Shown: positions 46,935 to 58,181 of the stretch, one piece after another
Position numbering within the stretch: position 1 is the stretch's first letter
Layout: the number at the start of each line of letters is the position of its first letter
NCBI GenBank assembly: GCA_022813625.1
Contig: JAKLMB010000016.1
Location: 124,001-188,000, forward strand
DNA length: 64,000 nt
Reading direction: 5' to 3'
Origin: Aaosphaeria pasadenensis
Taxonomy: Eukaryota > Ascomycota > Dothideomycetes > Pleosporales
Position numbers and translations under genes: made by a program
Notes under the pieces: generated by a model
Told to the model about the DNA's origin: nothing
What the model saw: the letters and a program-made list of their open reading frames with translations, nothing else
Databases searched by the model: none

Positions 46935-48779
46935 TCATGCTGCCCTCCTAAGCTTCTTGTTTTCTCGCAGCCTCTTCGTCTTCAATGTCTCTCGTCTCCG
47001 CTTCTTCCATGCCCGGTTGTTCTCGCCTCGATTCTCCCAGAACCATTTCGCAAACTCGCTCTCTTCTTTCTCTTCATCTTCCTCCTCGTTCAAGCCTGCC
47101 TTTCCTTTCTGAGACCGGGTTGGTGTTGCTTGTCTATCATTATCACTCTCATCGCCAGACTCGCTGCCGACGTCGAGCTCGTCGGCTTCATCTTCATCTT
47201 CTTCTGCTAGACCAGGTAGATGTGCGACAGAGGAATTAGCCTTGGTGTTACTGTTCAACTGCTTGCCAGCTTCGATATCGTCGTCATCTTCCTCGTCATC
47301 CACTTCTTGGCTGGATTTGCGCCAAGAGAAAGAAAATCGACGTCCAACAGTTGCTGTGTCGGGCGTTGGAGCAGCACTTCGCAGACCTCTCCACTCTAAG
47401 TCTCTCTCCGTGAATGGAGTGACGGGAGGATTGCCGGATGCATCAGCGTCAACTTCCATGGAGTCGTCATTTCCAAAGAAGCTGAACGAAGTATTTATGG
47501 GAGCCAGACCTTTCGCCGGAGTGTTGGGAAGCTCGATGGAGGTTGGTTTGGGCTTCTTGAACAAAGCCTCAAGCGGATGAACCTCCGGTTTCCGCTCAGA
47601 AGGGGATGATGGAGTCACGGCGATTTCAGGAGTGCTTTCAGCGGCAGGAGGCGATGATGTAGCAGGCTCGTTGGCTGCCTCTGCCTCATCTTCCGATTCA
47701 GAATCTTCACTCTCAGAGGAGGAAGAGACCACGGATGATTCTTCCAACTCAGACGATGAAGGCGATGGGGTTGCCTTCCTCTTCACCCTCTTCTCTCTCG
47801 CTGGTCTGGGTTTGCTACTGCTCTTCGCCTCGGATCCGGGGTCTGCTGTGTCTTTCTTCTCCATAGGCTCAACATCTACTAGTTCTAGGATCCGCCGGAA
47901 TCTAGCCTTTCCAGTTTCGGCCTCAACGACGTTACCATCCTCATCAACCCACCCTTTGCCATTGATGTATTCGACCGCTGGCTTAGTCTCCGTAACGACT
48001 TGAGTACTTTTGAGGAAGCTAGGCTGCTTTGAGTTGTTCGTAAACTCATGTACGATTGTCTCTTGCTGAGATTTTGATTTCTTCAACTTTTTGTCCTTCT
48101 TCGACTTCGACTTGTCCTTGCTGGCCATCTCAGTGGCAATAACGGGTGGCAATACGGTCTTGAACAGCATTTCCGGCTCTTTCGTGTACTTGGACTCTTT
48201 CTGTTTTGATTTTTGGTCCTTCTTATCCTTCTTGTCTTTATCTTTGTCCTTCCTTTCTTTCCGATTTTTCGCAGGTGGCTCTGTCCAGCCCCTCTTGATT
48301 TTCCTATCGCCCGGCAATTCTGCACCTTCAATCACGCCCTGTTCCTTCCTTTTTCTCTCCTTTTTCGCGCGTTTCACGGCTTTTTCGTCGTCCTGGGCGT
48401 CGTCATTGGCCTTTCGCTTCTCAGGCTTTGCCTCTTCGATCTTGACTTTAGAACCTTTCAAAGTAGAGCCATTGAGTTTCTTCTTGAGTTTGGCGGCTTC
48501 CATGGCAGGCAGCTCCACGTAGCCAAAGCCCTTATCGGGAAAGGTCTCGACGGTGTGATACGAGATATTTTGTGCGAGTGGTAAGACGGATGGAGCGAGG
48601 TAAACCTTCAATAGCGCAGGCGTAAACGGCGTAACGTGTAATCGGACGAGGGCGTTTTGGTCTACTTGTGAGTCTCCGCCAATTTCTTTGGCAGAATTAC
48701 GCGTTGCGACAGCTCCAGCCTTCTTGCGATCGCTCGCGATTGTAGCGGGCATTGAGTTGTGAGTGACGATGGTTGTCAC
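46935..48779 (-). CDS. nucleolar-type charged protein with N-terminal RRM-like domain
   Basis: Single exon, 614 aa. Residues ~40-110 read as a degenerate RRM (VRLHVTPFTPALLKVYLAPSV, then DKGFGYVELPAMEAAKLKKKL). A long lysine-rich region follows (repeated KDKKDKK and KSKKDKKLKKSK), then a serine/acidic region (SSSSESEDSESEDE). The C-terminus has SEFAKWFWENRGENNRAWKKRRR and a basic terminal helix. This arrangement resembles Nop8-like ribosome-biogenesis proteins. A nucleolar role in 60S assembly is inference from composition and layout. A second ATG at 48752 (MPATIASDRKK) could be the start. Confidence 0.75.
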   Translation of the reverse strand: MTTIVTHNSMPATIASDRKKAGAVATRNSAKEIGGDSQVDQNALVRLHVTPFTPALLKVYLAPSVLPLAQNISYHTVETFPDKGFGYVELPAMEAAKLKKKLNGSTLKGSKVKIEEAKPEKRKANDDAQDDEKAVKRAKKERKRKEQGVIEGAELPGDRKIKRGWTEPPAKNRKERKDKDKDKKDKKDQKSKQKESKYTKEPEMLFKTVLPPVIATEMASKDKSKSKKDKKLKKSKSQQETIVHEFTNNSKQPSFLKSTQVVTETKPAVEYINGKGWVDEDGNVVEAETGKARFRRILELVDVEPMEKKDTADPGSEAKSSSKPRPAREKRVKRKATPSPSSSELEESSVVSSSSESEDSESEDEAEAANEPATSSPPAAESTPEIAVTPSSPSERKPEVHPLEALFKKPKPTSIELPNTPAKGLAPINTSFSFFGNDDSMEVDADASGNPPVTPFTERDLEWRGLRSAAPTPDTATVGRRFSFSWRKSSQEVDDEEDDDDIEAGKQLNSNTKANSSVAHLPGLAEEDEDEADELDVGSESGDESDNDRQATPTRSQKGKAGLNEEEDEEKEESEFAKWFWENRGENNRAWKKRRRETLKTKRLRENKKLRRAA

Positions 48780-49068
48780 ACGAGGTGGATCTAGTCCGGT
48801 TCCACAATAGACGCAGACTACTCACAAAGAAATAAATGGCATATTCATGAAAGTATAGTACTACTCCAGCACCAACGGCCCGGCATGGATGGATGATGAT
48901 CTGGAAGAGTGTTGTTGAAGTGTTGCGAGTAGAGGGGAAGAATCGAATAGCTAAGGCCCGGTCCCGGTGGCCCGGGCGCTGGTCAGCGGCGAGGGAGCTT
49001 TGATTCCGCAACGGTAATCCTCCTCAATGTTGCCTGTCTCTAAACTGTGACCGCGCAAGTCAACAATC
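48780..49068. promoter_or_regulatory. 289-bp bidirectional promoter region
   Basis: The start codons of the nucleolar-type gene (minus) and the small membrane-protein gene (plus) are only 289 bp apart, so this stretch must hold both promoters. Confidence 0.6.
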
Positions 49069-49658
49069 ATGCAGAGACGCAATCACTGGTATCTTATATT
49101 GCTGGTTCTGTTCTTCACATTCGAATTCGCCTTAGCTTCAAGTAAGTCTGGCCTTCCTCCCAAATGGCCTCCGAACTGACGACGACAAAGCACCTACATC
49201 GTTCTGCAAATGCACATGCTTCGGAAATAGCACTATCGTTGCGCTCGATTCTCCCGTGAACTCCCAAAAGCCTTCTACAAATTCCATAAAAGATCGCGCA
49301 GCCAAAAAGACGTGCAATGACTGCAACCGACAGTTCTGTTTAAGCTACAGCTTCTGTAAAGGCGAGAAGGAGGACAAGGTGCTCACAGCTTGTTTCCGTG
49401 AGTAGCTTAATTGAGAATATTACCCGTCTTCCTAACGACGTATAGAACGGGATTCCGCAAAGGATCGCACAGTAGTGTTCATATTTATAATTGCAACCGT
49501 CGGGCTATTGAGTTACGCAGCTGTAAGACCGTGGATAGATCAGTGGACGACTGTAAGTAGATCTCCCAAGTACAAACTGCTAGCACTACTTAACACAATC
49601 TCAGAGGACACGAGAACGAACGTCATATATTCCGGTGTCTGGTCAATCAGGTCAGTGA
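49069..49658 (+). CDS. small type I membrane protein with Cys-rich luminal domain
   Basis: 146 aa from four exons: 49069..49141, 49191..49397, 49446..49552 and 49605..49658. The N-terminus (MQRRNHWYLILLVLFFTFEFALAS) is a clear signal peptide. The luminal part has paired cysteines (FCKCTCFG, TCNDCNRQFC, FCKGE, TACFQ) and N-glycosylation sites such as NST. A transmembrane helix (VVFIFIIATVGLLSYAAV) is followed by a short basic tail ending TSYIPVSGQSGQ. The last intron is supported by GTAAGT and a CTTAAC branch; without it the frame runs to 49816 with unlikely content. The family looks fungal-specific and of unknown function. Confidence 0.75.
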
Positions 49659-49920
49659 AAGAGATGTGGCGACCGTCGGCATTCAGCATACGATACGGGA
49701 CGTTTTTACTACAAGAACTTGAACATAAATTCATGGATGAAATTTTACAAATACCCAAGCTAAGCTCATCTACATGCAATATATGCCTCCGTGACGCCAT
49801 AATGCAATACAGATAGTAGAACAATAGCGTACAGACTGTACAAGCTAGGAGATCAATTATGATACACGGAAGATAATCACCTCCGGCCCTCAACGACGCG
49901 ACACCGCCAGTCCCACTAGA

Positions 49921-50784
49921 TCATTGATCCGACTTTTTGGAGCCACCGCTCGCCCATCCGAACCAGCCCTTACTGGTTTCCTCTGCGGACTTAGCCGCAT
50001 TTGCTGCAACCTGATCTAGTGGTCCACCATCTGGCACGGCAGCAGTACTTGACTCCGAAATATTCGACCTGGCCTCCTGCACAGCTTGGGTGATGCCCAG
50101 ACTTGCCTGCTCGTTCTTGACATCTTGGACGGCCAGCATCCTTTGTTCCTTCAGTGCCTTGTCTTCTTTCCAGTCACCATGCAACCACCACAACATCCTT
50201 GATCCAACGTTCCTCTCCTTCTTCTTTTGTGCCATTGCCTCCTCCTCCTCTCGAATTCCTTCAACCAATGCGGTTTGGGCAGGCGACGCATAGCCGGAGG
50301 CGACAGCGGCTCGAGCCGAAGCGAGAATCTTCGCTTGTTCCTCTTCTTGTTGCTGGAAATAGATTGCACGCTTTCGACGATTGTAGACAACCATGTCTCC
50401 TATCGAGAAGACGGCGAGAACACCAATGCAGCCTATATAACATTAGTGGTTGGTTCGGCTATGTTACATTTGTCGGAACGGGCAGCGAATGGAGCCACAA
50501 ATGGTGCTTGTCTTACCTGTCGCAAAAACAATTCCATACACCGCAGCTCTGTGTGCGAAATCTGCACCCATTCTCCCATAGAAGTACATGACATCCCATT
50601 TGGTGACCTGTGCCATTTTCGCTCTGTTGGCAGCCTCCCTCAATCTCTTCACTTTTTGCTGTGGCGTTTCATTTCTGGGCGCTGGCTCCGCGAATTGAAG
50701 CGTTGTCGTTCGGCCGCCTGGCTTGGTATGTGCCCATACTCCAGTTGCCGTAAATCGTGTCGAGTCCTTCGTAGACTTGACCAT
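49921..50784 (-). CDS. COX14-like cytochrome c oxidase assembly protein
   Basis: 259 aa from exons 50784..50517 and 50432..49921. The N-terminus KSTKDSTRFTATGVWAHTKPG and the helix NETPQQKVKRLREAANRAKMAQ match the fungal cytochrome-oxidase-assembly (COX14-type) family. One membrane helix spans the splice site (AAVYGIVFAT joined to GCIGVLAVFSIGDMVVYNRRKR). A long coiled-coil matrix/IMS tail follows, with REEEEAMAQKKKERN and a C-terminal SKGWFGWASGG. Such proteins sit in the mitochondrial inner membrane and help early Cox1 assembly. This member is longer than yeast Cox14 (70 aa), as is usual in filamentous fungi. Precise function is inferred from the family. Confidence 0.8.
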
Positions 50785-51186
50785 TGTGCAATTGAGGGAC
50801 AGTGGAAGTCACAAAAGAAAAAGGACTGGCAGTTGCGGAGGGTGCGGGCTGTCGAATGATGTTTCTGTAAAAGTTGTAGATGCGGAGAATGCCGTACATT
50901 GTGGGTCCGAGCGTCTTCGAGGCCAGTCCAAATCGGGTTTCTTAGTTCTACACCTGCAACTACATGTCAACACATTCGGGCCTGGGGTTTTGTGGTGGGG
51001 AAAGAGGCTGCGCCCAGATTGCAATATAACAGTCCAGTGGAATTTGTCTGAGGCCATCGACATCGCAGTGACCAGGTCATAATTCGCTGTGTCTATCTGC
51101 TATTCACTGTCTCCGATAGCAAGCTAGCTTAGGCCAAGTAGTTCATTTATACTGGTCTGTACATATATTCAAGATCGACCTCGAGC
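50785..51186. other. 0.4-kb divergent promoter region
   Basis: Shared upstream region of the COX14-like gene (minus) and the DUF2458 gene (plus). A minus-strand frame overlapping it (50669-50899) looks spurious. Confidence 0.55.
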
Positions 51187-52247
51187 ATGGCTCAGGACAA
51201 TAATGGTACCCAGCTGGATTTGGAAGAGATATTGAAGACATTGAGAAGCCTGCCACCATTGCCACAACTCCCTACCCTGCCGGCACCAGATCAACAGCAG
51301 CAAGAGCAACAGCAACAGTACATACCCCAGAATCATGATAGCTCCCAGTCATATCCGCAAACACATTATGGTACCACGAATGATCACCAGCAACAACATG
51401 TAAATCCTTCTACATCAGCCAGTACTTCATTCGGACGCAATGCATCATTAGATCCCCGACTCCAAGGCCGGGCCACGCCCCCTCAACAACGTCAAGTTCC
51501 TCCAGCCCAACGAACATCGACACCCATCATTGATGTCTCGAAAAGCTCTACTATCACGGAATGGAAGTTCGGTTTACGCTTTGTAAGCAAGATTGCTGCT
51601 CAAAACCCTGCATTTGGGATAGCTGTGCAAAAGGTTCCAGACTCGATGTTTTGACCTAGAATGATGCTAAGCTCTAACAGTTAATCAAAGACCAAGAGCG
51701 TAACATACGAGATTGGTGAGATGGCACATTTTCAAATAGATTTGCGCCCATAATTAATCTGTGTCACTGTAGGAACAATGGTCGTGAACGCATCGTTGAA
51801 GAACAGATAGCTAAAAGAGACAATGAACTGACACAACGGGCTGCTATGTATGTAACGCAACATCCAATTCTCTTATAGGGCTGACTGTTGTAGATCCTTT
51901 CTTGAAAGCGCTCCACTTCTTCGAGTAAGTCAGTGTGACTGTTTTCGTCAAACTACGCTGACGATGAGACCAAGACTCCCCAACGTGAAAAAGAAGAGCT
52001 TGATCAATTCTATAACAAGGTCTATCGAGCATGCAAGCAGATGACCGATGCCCAATCTGAGGAACTTGGACGCTTGGGCGTCCCATTCTTCGGGATGAGG
52101 CCTGACCTTGTCATCCCGGACGAAGATGGACCTGCTGAAGGTGGTACGCTTTCAAGCGATGGTGCAAGTGAGAAGATAACTAGAACACAATTGCTTGCTT
52201 TGAAACGCAGGATGCTTAACCACCTTATCGAGTTGTATGGTGATTAG
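51187..52247 (+). CDS. DUF2458 family protein
   Basis: 286 aa from five exons: 51187..51633, 51681..51715, 51773..51847, 51894..51924 and 51975..52247. The N-terminus MAQDNNGTQLDLEEILKTLRSLPPLPQLP is followed by a Q-rich disordered segment. After splicing comes a helical region: STITEWKFGLRFVSKIAAQNPAF, LIKDQERNIRDWWNNGRERIVEEQIAKR, then REKEELDQFYNKVYRACKQMTDAQSEELGRLGVPFF. This pattern fits the uncharacterised fungal DUF2458 family. All introns are 46-60 bp with matching phases. The first donor (GTTCCA) is unusual. No localisation signal is obvious and the function is unknown. Confidence 0.75.
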
Positions 52248-52934
52248 GGTCGTCAGTGTTGGGACATTTGGAGGTTTTATACTCTGGACCTGCGAGGAGA
52301 GGACATGGAAAATTGGCGTTATTTGTATAATACTCCGAGGGGCATGCACCCCAAGGAGGTTGTATGTTTATGATTCATTGGTATAATTCATCTCGTGTCC
52401 ATAGACAAACTACTTGCTGGAGGACACTGTGCTATAGGAATCCAAAACATTCATTATAAGCATCGATGTTTCTACATCTACTTCTTCAAGGTCAATCCGA
52501 AAGGTTGACTAGTCGAGTATCATCAAAATTTCTGCTGGGCGTGGGCAAATTTCACTTAGCAAACGCAGTGCAGAATACATGTTCCATCCAACTCTTCAAG
52601 ATCATATAGTTCTCTGATCGTCGAATCTGGGCATTCATAAAGGCGTTCAGGAAAACTCTGTTTCCCAATCTCACCTCTCTCACTTAGACGCGTAAAACTA
52701 TTACCCAAGCTCTCATTGGATACTTGTTGTTGACGTGACGCTCGACCTCACTGTCGCCAAGACCTTCCTAGCCTCGCAGTATAAACAGTGTGCCCCCAAC
52801 CAACTTCACCTTGTTACCCACCACACTCTTTACCCACACTCCTTCTACTGTTTACAAACCTTTCAAACCTCACAGACGCCTTCTTTCTCAACCAATATCC
52901 CACATTCGTTCAACTGTTTCTCCCAACCTTCAAG
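52248..52934. other. 0.69-kb intergenic, promoter of the surface-protein gene
   Basis: A CT-rich leader with a possible TATA-like TATAAA at 52781-52786 lies 150 bp before the next start codon. No gene seen. Confidence 0.55.
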
Positions 52935-54094
52935 ATGAAGTTCGGGAAGATGGACGTTATCGCCTGTGTCTTTGGCTTCAGCGTCGTTGCTCAGTGCCAC
53001 TCCGGATACCCGTCTGCTGCGGGTGGAAACAACCAGGTGCTGGAGCTTCGTGACGAAGCCTCTGCCTTGGACGTCCCTCCTCATGATAGTAAGTATACCC
53101 ACATTACACTCCTGCCATCCAGCCCTTGCCTGCCAATGCCCCCTTCACACATGCTTAAGACGAGATTCGCTCTCAGACATGAGACTCAATTGGAACAGCA
53201 GCGAGCACGGTATATTCTGTCACAGTGATGCCCACCAGCGAGGAGACTATTTCAGTCCGCGAGTGCACTACCCTCCTCACCTTGGGTGGTACTCCAACTC
53301 TGCTCGTTGATATTTGTCCCACCTCGACTACGAGTGTCATCGCGGCTCCCACCGAAGAGAAGAGCGCTTCAGTCCACGAATGCACTACCCTCCTCACCTT
53401 GGGTGGTACTCCAACTCTGCTCGTTGATATTTGTCCCACCTCGACTACGAGTGACATCGCGGCTCCCTTGACCACGAGTGACATGGCACCCTTGACCACT
53501 GGTGTCACCGAGCCTCTAGGTACCATCTTTGTCACAGTGACCGACATCGCGACCGTTCCCCCTGTCAAAACCATTGAGATTCCAATCTCAACTAAGGTTG
53601 GGTCCGACAGCATCACGACGGTAGTCCATACAAGCATTGTCATGTCGATTGTCACTGCTTCACCCGAAAACTCGACTGAGCCAGCAGCCTCAATTTCTAC
53701 CGGAGGTACGCCTCAGCCTACCATGACGGGCATGTACCCGATCGCCAATATCACCCTGTCGGCCGGAAACTCCTCTGAAAGCAACGGAACCGTCAGTCTA
53801 ACCCAAGTGACCGGCTACTCTCTGCCCACGACTGCAACAACAAACTCCAGCAATGATGATAGCCTGTGGGAGGTAGAGACAGCCAAAAGCTCAGGCTTCG
53901 ATTTCACCCCAACCACCACCCTCCGGCCAAGCATCAACGGTTCCGGCATCATCAACTCGACTGGATCCCCAAACCACACCAAATCCGACGATGGCGACAA
54001 GAGGAACGCTGGTACTGGCTTGCTCATCGGCATTGGTTCCGCTGTGGGATGCTTCCTCGTGTTGGGTTTCGCCATCTTCCTTGTTGCGCTCTGA
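52935..54094 (+). CDS. putative GPI-anchored or single-pass cell-surface protein with internal repeat
   Basis: 354 aa from exons 52935..53088 and 53184..54094. The N-terminal hydrophobic stretch MKFGKMDVIACVFGFSVVAQC is a likely signal peptide. The body is S/T-rich with several N-x-S/T sites. Two near-identical 39-residue repeats begin near residue 75 (core ECTTLLTLGGTPTLLVDICP). After a serine/threonine stalk and an acidic/basic hinge (SDDGDKRNAG), the C-terminus is a hydrophobic helix (LLIGIGSAVGCFLVLGFAIFLVAL). This fits a GPI-attachment tail or a membrane anchor with no cytosolic part. The acceptor after CATGAG was chosen because it alone opens the main frame. A cell-wall or adhesin-like role is inference. 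Confidence 0.7.
53253..53468 (+). repeat. 117-bp tandem duplication within the surface-protein gene
   Basis: Two copies with a 117-bp (39-codon) period start at 53253 and 53370. About 98 bp of each copy are almost identical, differing at only a few bases. Confidence 0.9.
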
Positions 54095-55305
54095 GCAGCA
54101 TCTTTTTTCCAGGATTATTGGTGTCTGCGATCTTTTTGCGCCCCTTCCAAGGGCGTGAGATACTCGAAGCATCCGTAGCATGGTTTTTCTTTCACTTTTG
54201 AGCCGGTGAGCTCCGGAAATTTGTACGATAACATTACAATTTGACGATGGATCATAAGGGATAACATGATGATATTACTAGACAAAAACTGGTTGGTAAT
54301 GAACAATCAATTGCAAATCATCTCCTTCAGGATTACATATGACGTCCCCTTCTGAGTGAAACAACATGAACCATGATATGTGATTTAGACTGTGCACGAG
54401 GGCAAGATCTTGTACGTGTTTGGCCAACCTACAACATGCTTGAGTATGTGACATGAACACACATAATTCACGACATCACGGGAGAAGGACAGCATGCAAG
54501 ACACAAGAAAAATAGTGGCAACCGATTCTCTCATTACGCGGCTACCACCGATCCTCCACAGCCAAATTTGTTTTCCTTTCAAGCGGTCTTGGTCAATCTT
54601 AAACCCGCTACGAACCTTCCCTTCCTTCCCAGGCGAGAGGGAAAGAGGAGAAAGGTTCACCCAGAACGAGTCCATGAACAACCAGCGCGGATTACTTACG
54701 AAATAAAACCATTTCCAGATCAGGACAAGAAAACAGAGTTCCCTAGCACAAAAAGGGAAAGAACTAACTTGAAAAACAGCAGATATCAACGACAGTATCT
54801 CTCTCGGACTTGATTCTCTCCTCCACCACCAACGACGAAAAAGTCCACTAGACATAGGAAACGCAGTTTCAAGTCAGTATTGTACTCTCTCCTGGTCCCC
54901 CATCCTCCCCACAGGGAAGGGCGGGATCGCAGGTCGAGGGGAGGTTGTGTGTTAAGAGGCCGTGATACATTTGTGTGTGTTGTGCAGGGATATGGGGGTA
55001 AGCGACAAAAAGCACAGGAGTCGAGAGAGAGAGAGGAAACGAGAAACATTGTCAAAAACAAAAATCAGAGGGGAGTTCATGATGATGCAACCAACGGGGG
55101 ATTCCGTACGCCAAGGAAGAAACGGAGAGGAGTCAATCCAGTCCAATTTTTTTAACGGTGGTTTGGTTTGTAGGAGTTGCGAGTTGCAGCATTTGTAGCT
55201 TTGGTCAATTTGAGGTTTAGCTCGCGAGGCTTGATATAAGGAAATGACTCCGTGTGTGATTTATTGCGGGTTTGGTGACAGTGCCAGTGAGCGTGTGTGC
55301 TACCT
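54095..55305. other. 1.2-kb convergent intergenic
   Basis: It lies between the 3' ends of the surface-protein and BTB genes. It contains a GAGA tract near 55021-55036. Frames on the minus strand (54385-54855) and plus strand have no recognisable domain. No gene seen. Confidence 0.5.
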
Positions 55306-56297
55306 TTAGATGGTCTTGGGAGTGCGAGCGTTGCTATATCAGTCGTCAGCTTCTTGCAAGAGAACCGCGTGATGGAAAGATGTCAGGGAGCAAAAGTCAA
55401 AAGGAAGTCAAAGGAGAGTCAAGGGACTCACGTCACATCCACAATATCATCGATATGGTTGCACATGGCCACGAACAAGTCAAAAAACAGTTTCCCCCCA
55501 AGCTCCATTTCCATCTGCATGGTTCCACTACGCTTGAAGGTCTTTCGGCTGCGGATGATGAGCGCCAGGTAATGAGCGCGCAGCTTAGAATCACTGTCTG
55601 GTGTGTTCTCGTAGGCATATCGCGCGCTACGCAGGATGGTGCCGACCTCGATCCCGCTCTGCAGGCCTTGCTTGCGCAAGGAGAGCCGTTTAAGCTCTTC
55701 GAGGCCGTAGCGATCGGCTGCGCAGTACACAGCTGTGTCACGGAGAATAACGTCACCCACACCAGTGTGATAGAATGTTGGCTCGACGGCGGCTACGCGG
55801 TCGCCTTTATTTGGGTCGGGTGAGGAGACTGCACCCTCAAGCATCCACGTTTGGCGGCGCTTGTCATGGACCAAGCGCGGGTAATAGTCACCCTTGTATA
55901 GATACTCAAGAATGCAGGAGAAGATTTCGGGTTCTTCCGTCGGCAGCTCGATGCGTCGATTCGTGGACTCGAAGTACTGGCCCCGCAACACGGAAGCGAA
56001 GTACGGGGAGTGGGTGAGGACGTCTTCGTGCGCGGCAAACAGTCGCTGGTCTTTGCCAACGACTATGGTCACGATTGCGGAGGTGAGACTCGGGGAAGTG
56101 CTGTGGACATGGTTAGAAGTCGGCTCGCTCTGCACATTGCAGGGACCGTACCTCTCCATCATCGGACTGTCTATCCGCGCATCCATCTTCTCGACCATCT
56201 GCTTCTGCTTTGAAACATCGCGGAACGACCTCTTCGGCTGCTTTGTTATCTTGCCAGATCGGTCCTTTGAACTTGCAAAAGAGCGTTTTCCGAACAT
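55306..56297 (-). CDS. BTB/POZ domain protein
   Basis: Protein-interaction module, often a CUL3 substrate adaptor or transcription co-factor; the exact role here is unknown. The main exon, 56297..55432, begins MFGKRSFASSKDR, a basic N-terminus. The BTB fold covers ~75-190: SAIVTIVVGKDQRLFAAHEDVLTHSPYFASVLRG, RIELPTEEPEIFSCILEYLYKGDYYP, then VILRDTAVYCAADRYGLEELKRLSLRK. The stop TGA at 55430-55428 overlaps a perfect donor (GTGAGT). Splicing to the acceptor after TATAG at 55334 adds a 28-nt exon (55333..55306, residues NARTPKTI) and gives 297 aa. Unspliced, the protein ends after DIVDVT at 55428. An in-frame upstream ATG at 56480 is less likely. Confidence 0.75.
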
Positions 56298-58181
56298 TTT
56301 GAACGAAGAGAGGGATCGAAGCGAGCGACGGAGTTGTTTACAAAGAGTGGACAGGTTAGTTTGACGCAGCTTGAACGTGGGGAGCTCCTGGAAGCCCTCA
56401 GATTTACACTTTCGCGGGGGAAAAATGTTGGTCCGAAAGGCTTTGCACAATTCTACACTGGGTGGTATAGAATCGCACACGGGTTGTCAGGCTCAGGCGT
56501 GTCGAGAGGCGTGCAGAGCAAATGGTGGGGGGAGGCCGGCCTTTTATATGATGCCCTGCCAAGTTCCGCATACCCTGCAGCCTATCGAATGTGCTTGCGC
56601 CCGTGCGCTGGGCTGTGTGCGCATCCTCGCATATCTTGAATCTCTCTATTCGTCAATTTCGTGGTCGCACATCTCTTTACTGGACGCATCCGAGCTGAGG
56701 CTGCAGCTGTACGCTGGTGTTGTCGCATTGCGTTGATTCGGCAGAGTTGTGAGGCATCGAAGGGAAGTTGGTAAGGCGTCTCGGTTCTCTGGAAACTGCA
56801 GACGCATAGGATAAACATGCCGTCATGGAAACCTGGTCTCTCGCCAAGAGAGACAACACACAGCAGTAGCTGACATCGTCGAAGGTTACAGCAGGTAGAC
56901 CGTTCTGCTTACGTATGTAATGGACTGTTGCGGATTGACAGAGAAAGTGGTAGGAGCCCAACATTGATCAGCTCCTGTCGATACTTTTCCTATCATATTT
57001 AGTGTTGTTGCATACAGAGCTTAACATACTTGACAGTGTTTTTGAATCGTTTGTAGTTCATATTAATTAGCTCTCACAGGTAAGGTGGTTCTCAGACATG
57101 GAGGTTCTGAATATGAAATGACGGCAATAGGATTGACCACTTCGAGAGTTTCGATCGGAAATTGTAACAAACGAATGTTCCGTTCACATCCACCGAGAAG
57201 ACCGATTATGATGCTTTGTGGTACCTGATGAGCTGAAGGTTACCGTATAAGCCCTGCATCAGTACCTCGTAAGTAGAACTGCTGTATGAAGATTGGGATC
57301 AGTAGGCAGGCGTGGATTCCTCGATGCTAGATGATAAGACGTGAAAGGCATATGGCATGAAGGACGATGCAGGCGTGCTTCCAGCTATCATGGATGAGCT
57401 GGAAATCCAGTCCTTTAACAAGTATGAGGACTAGTGAATAGTTGTTCTTCCGAGGCAATTGCTCTTGAAATGCCCTTGAAATGCCCTTGATACTCGTAGG
57501 AGGTAATGGAAGGTCGTCGTTGGCTGTCACGAGGACAAGACCTTCATCCCCAGATTATCCATTGTTGGGTCCGATGCCGAAAGAGGGAAAGAGCCACGAG
57601 ATGGGACGTTTTGTGGGCAAGTTCGGGGGATTTGATTGGCTCGGAGCGTCAGCGGAATCTCCAATATGACGCATTCACTGGCTATGTTCGAGAGGTTGAC
57701 TATGGCTTTTGTAGACAAATTGTCAGAAACATTTGTATTGTTCACTCGGAGGCTCTGATTGCAGAAATTCAAGAAATTCTGTCTCTGCTTGGTGGTTATC
57801 TGTGCATTACAGTGCATCCGACAAGTAGGGCGCCAGGCTGCAGGCTGCAGGCTACAGGCTCTGTCTCGTCAGAAGAGGAAAGTTTAACACCCGCGTCATC
57901 TTTCATCTTTTTCTTCCCCGCCAGCCCACCTACACTTGCTGTGTTCATATTTACACCTCCACCTCACCTCACCTCCACCATCGTTTCTCTTCTCCACCGC
58001 CTGCGAACCAGCGCCTCCAAATCGAGACCTCGCATTCGTTCAGTCCGATTCCGGCGCTCATCCTAGCTCACGGGACTCTTGCCTTCTTGCCTGAAGCGTG
58101 AAACGCCCTCGGTTCCCCTCCGACCCATTCCAACACAACGTCGAACCACACATTTCTCCACGGAACAACATCACAGCAGCC
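56298..58181. other. 1.9-kb divergent intergenic
   Basis: Upstream region of the BTB gene (minus) and the E2 gene (plus). It includes a short CAGGCTG tandem repeat and a CT-rich E2 leader. No gene seen. Confidence 0.55.
57834..57861. repeat. four copies of a 7-bp CAGGCTG-type repeat
   Basis: Two perfect units followed by two with one change each. Confidence 0.85.

Noticed and set aside
50669..50899. Minus-strand 76-codon frame overlapping the COX14-like start
   Set aside because: It overlaps a well-supported coding exon in another frame and lacks recognisable content.
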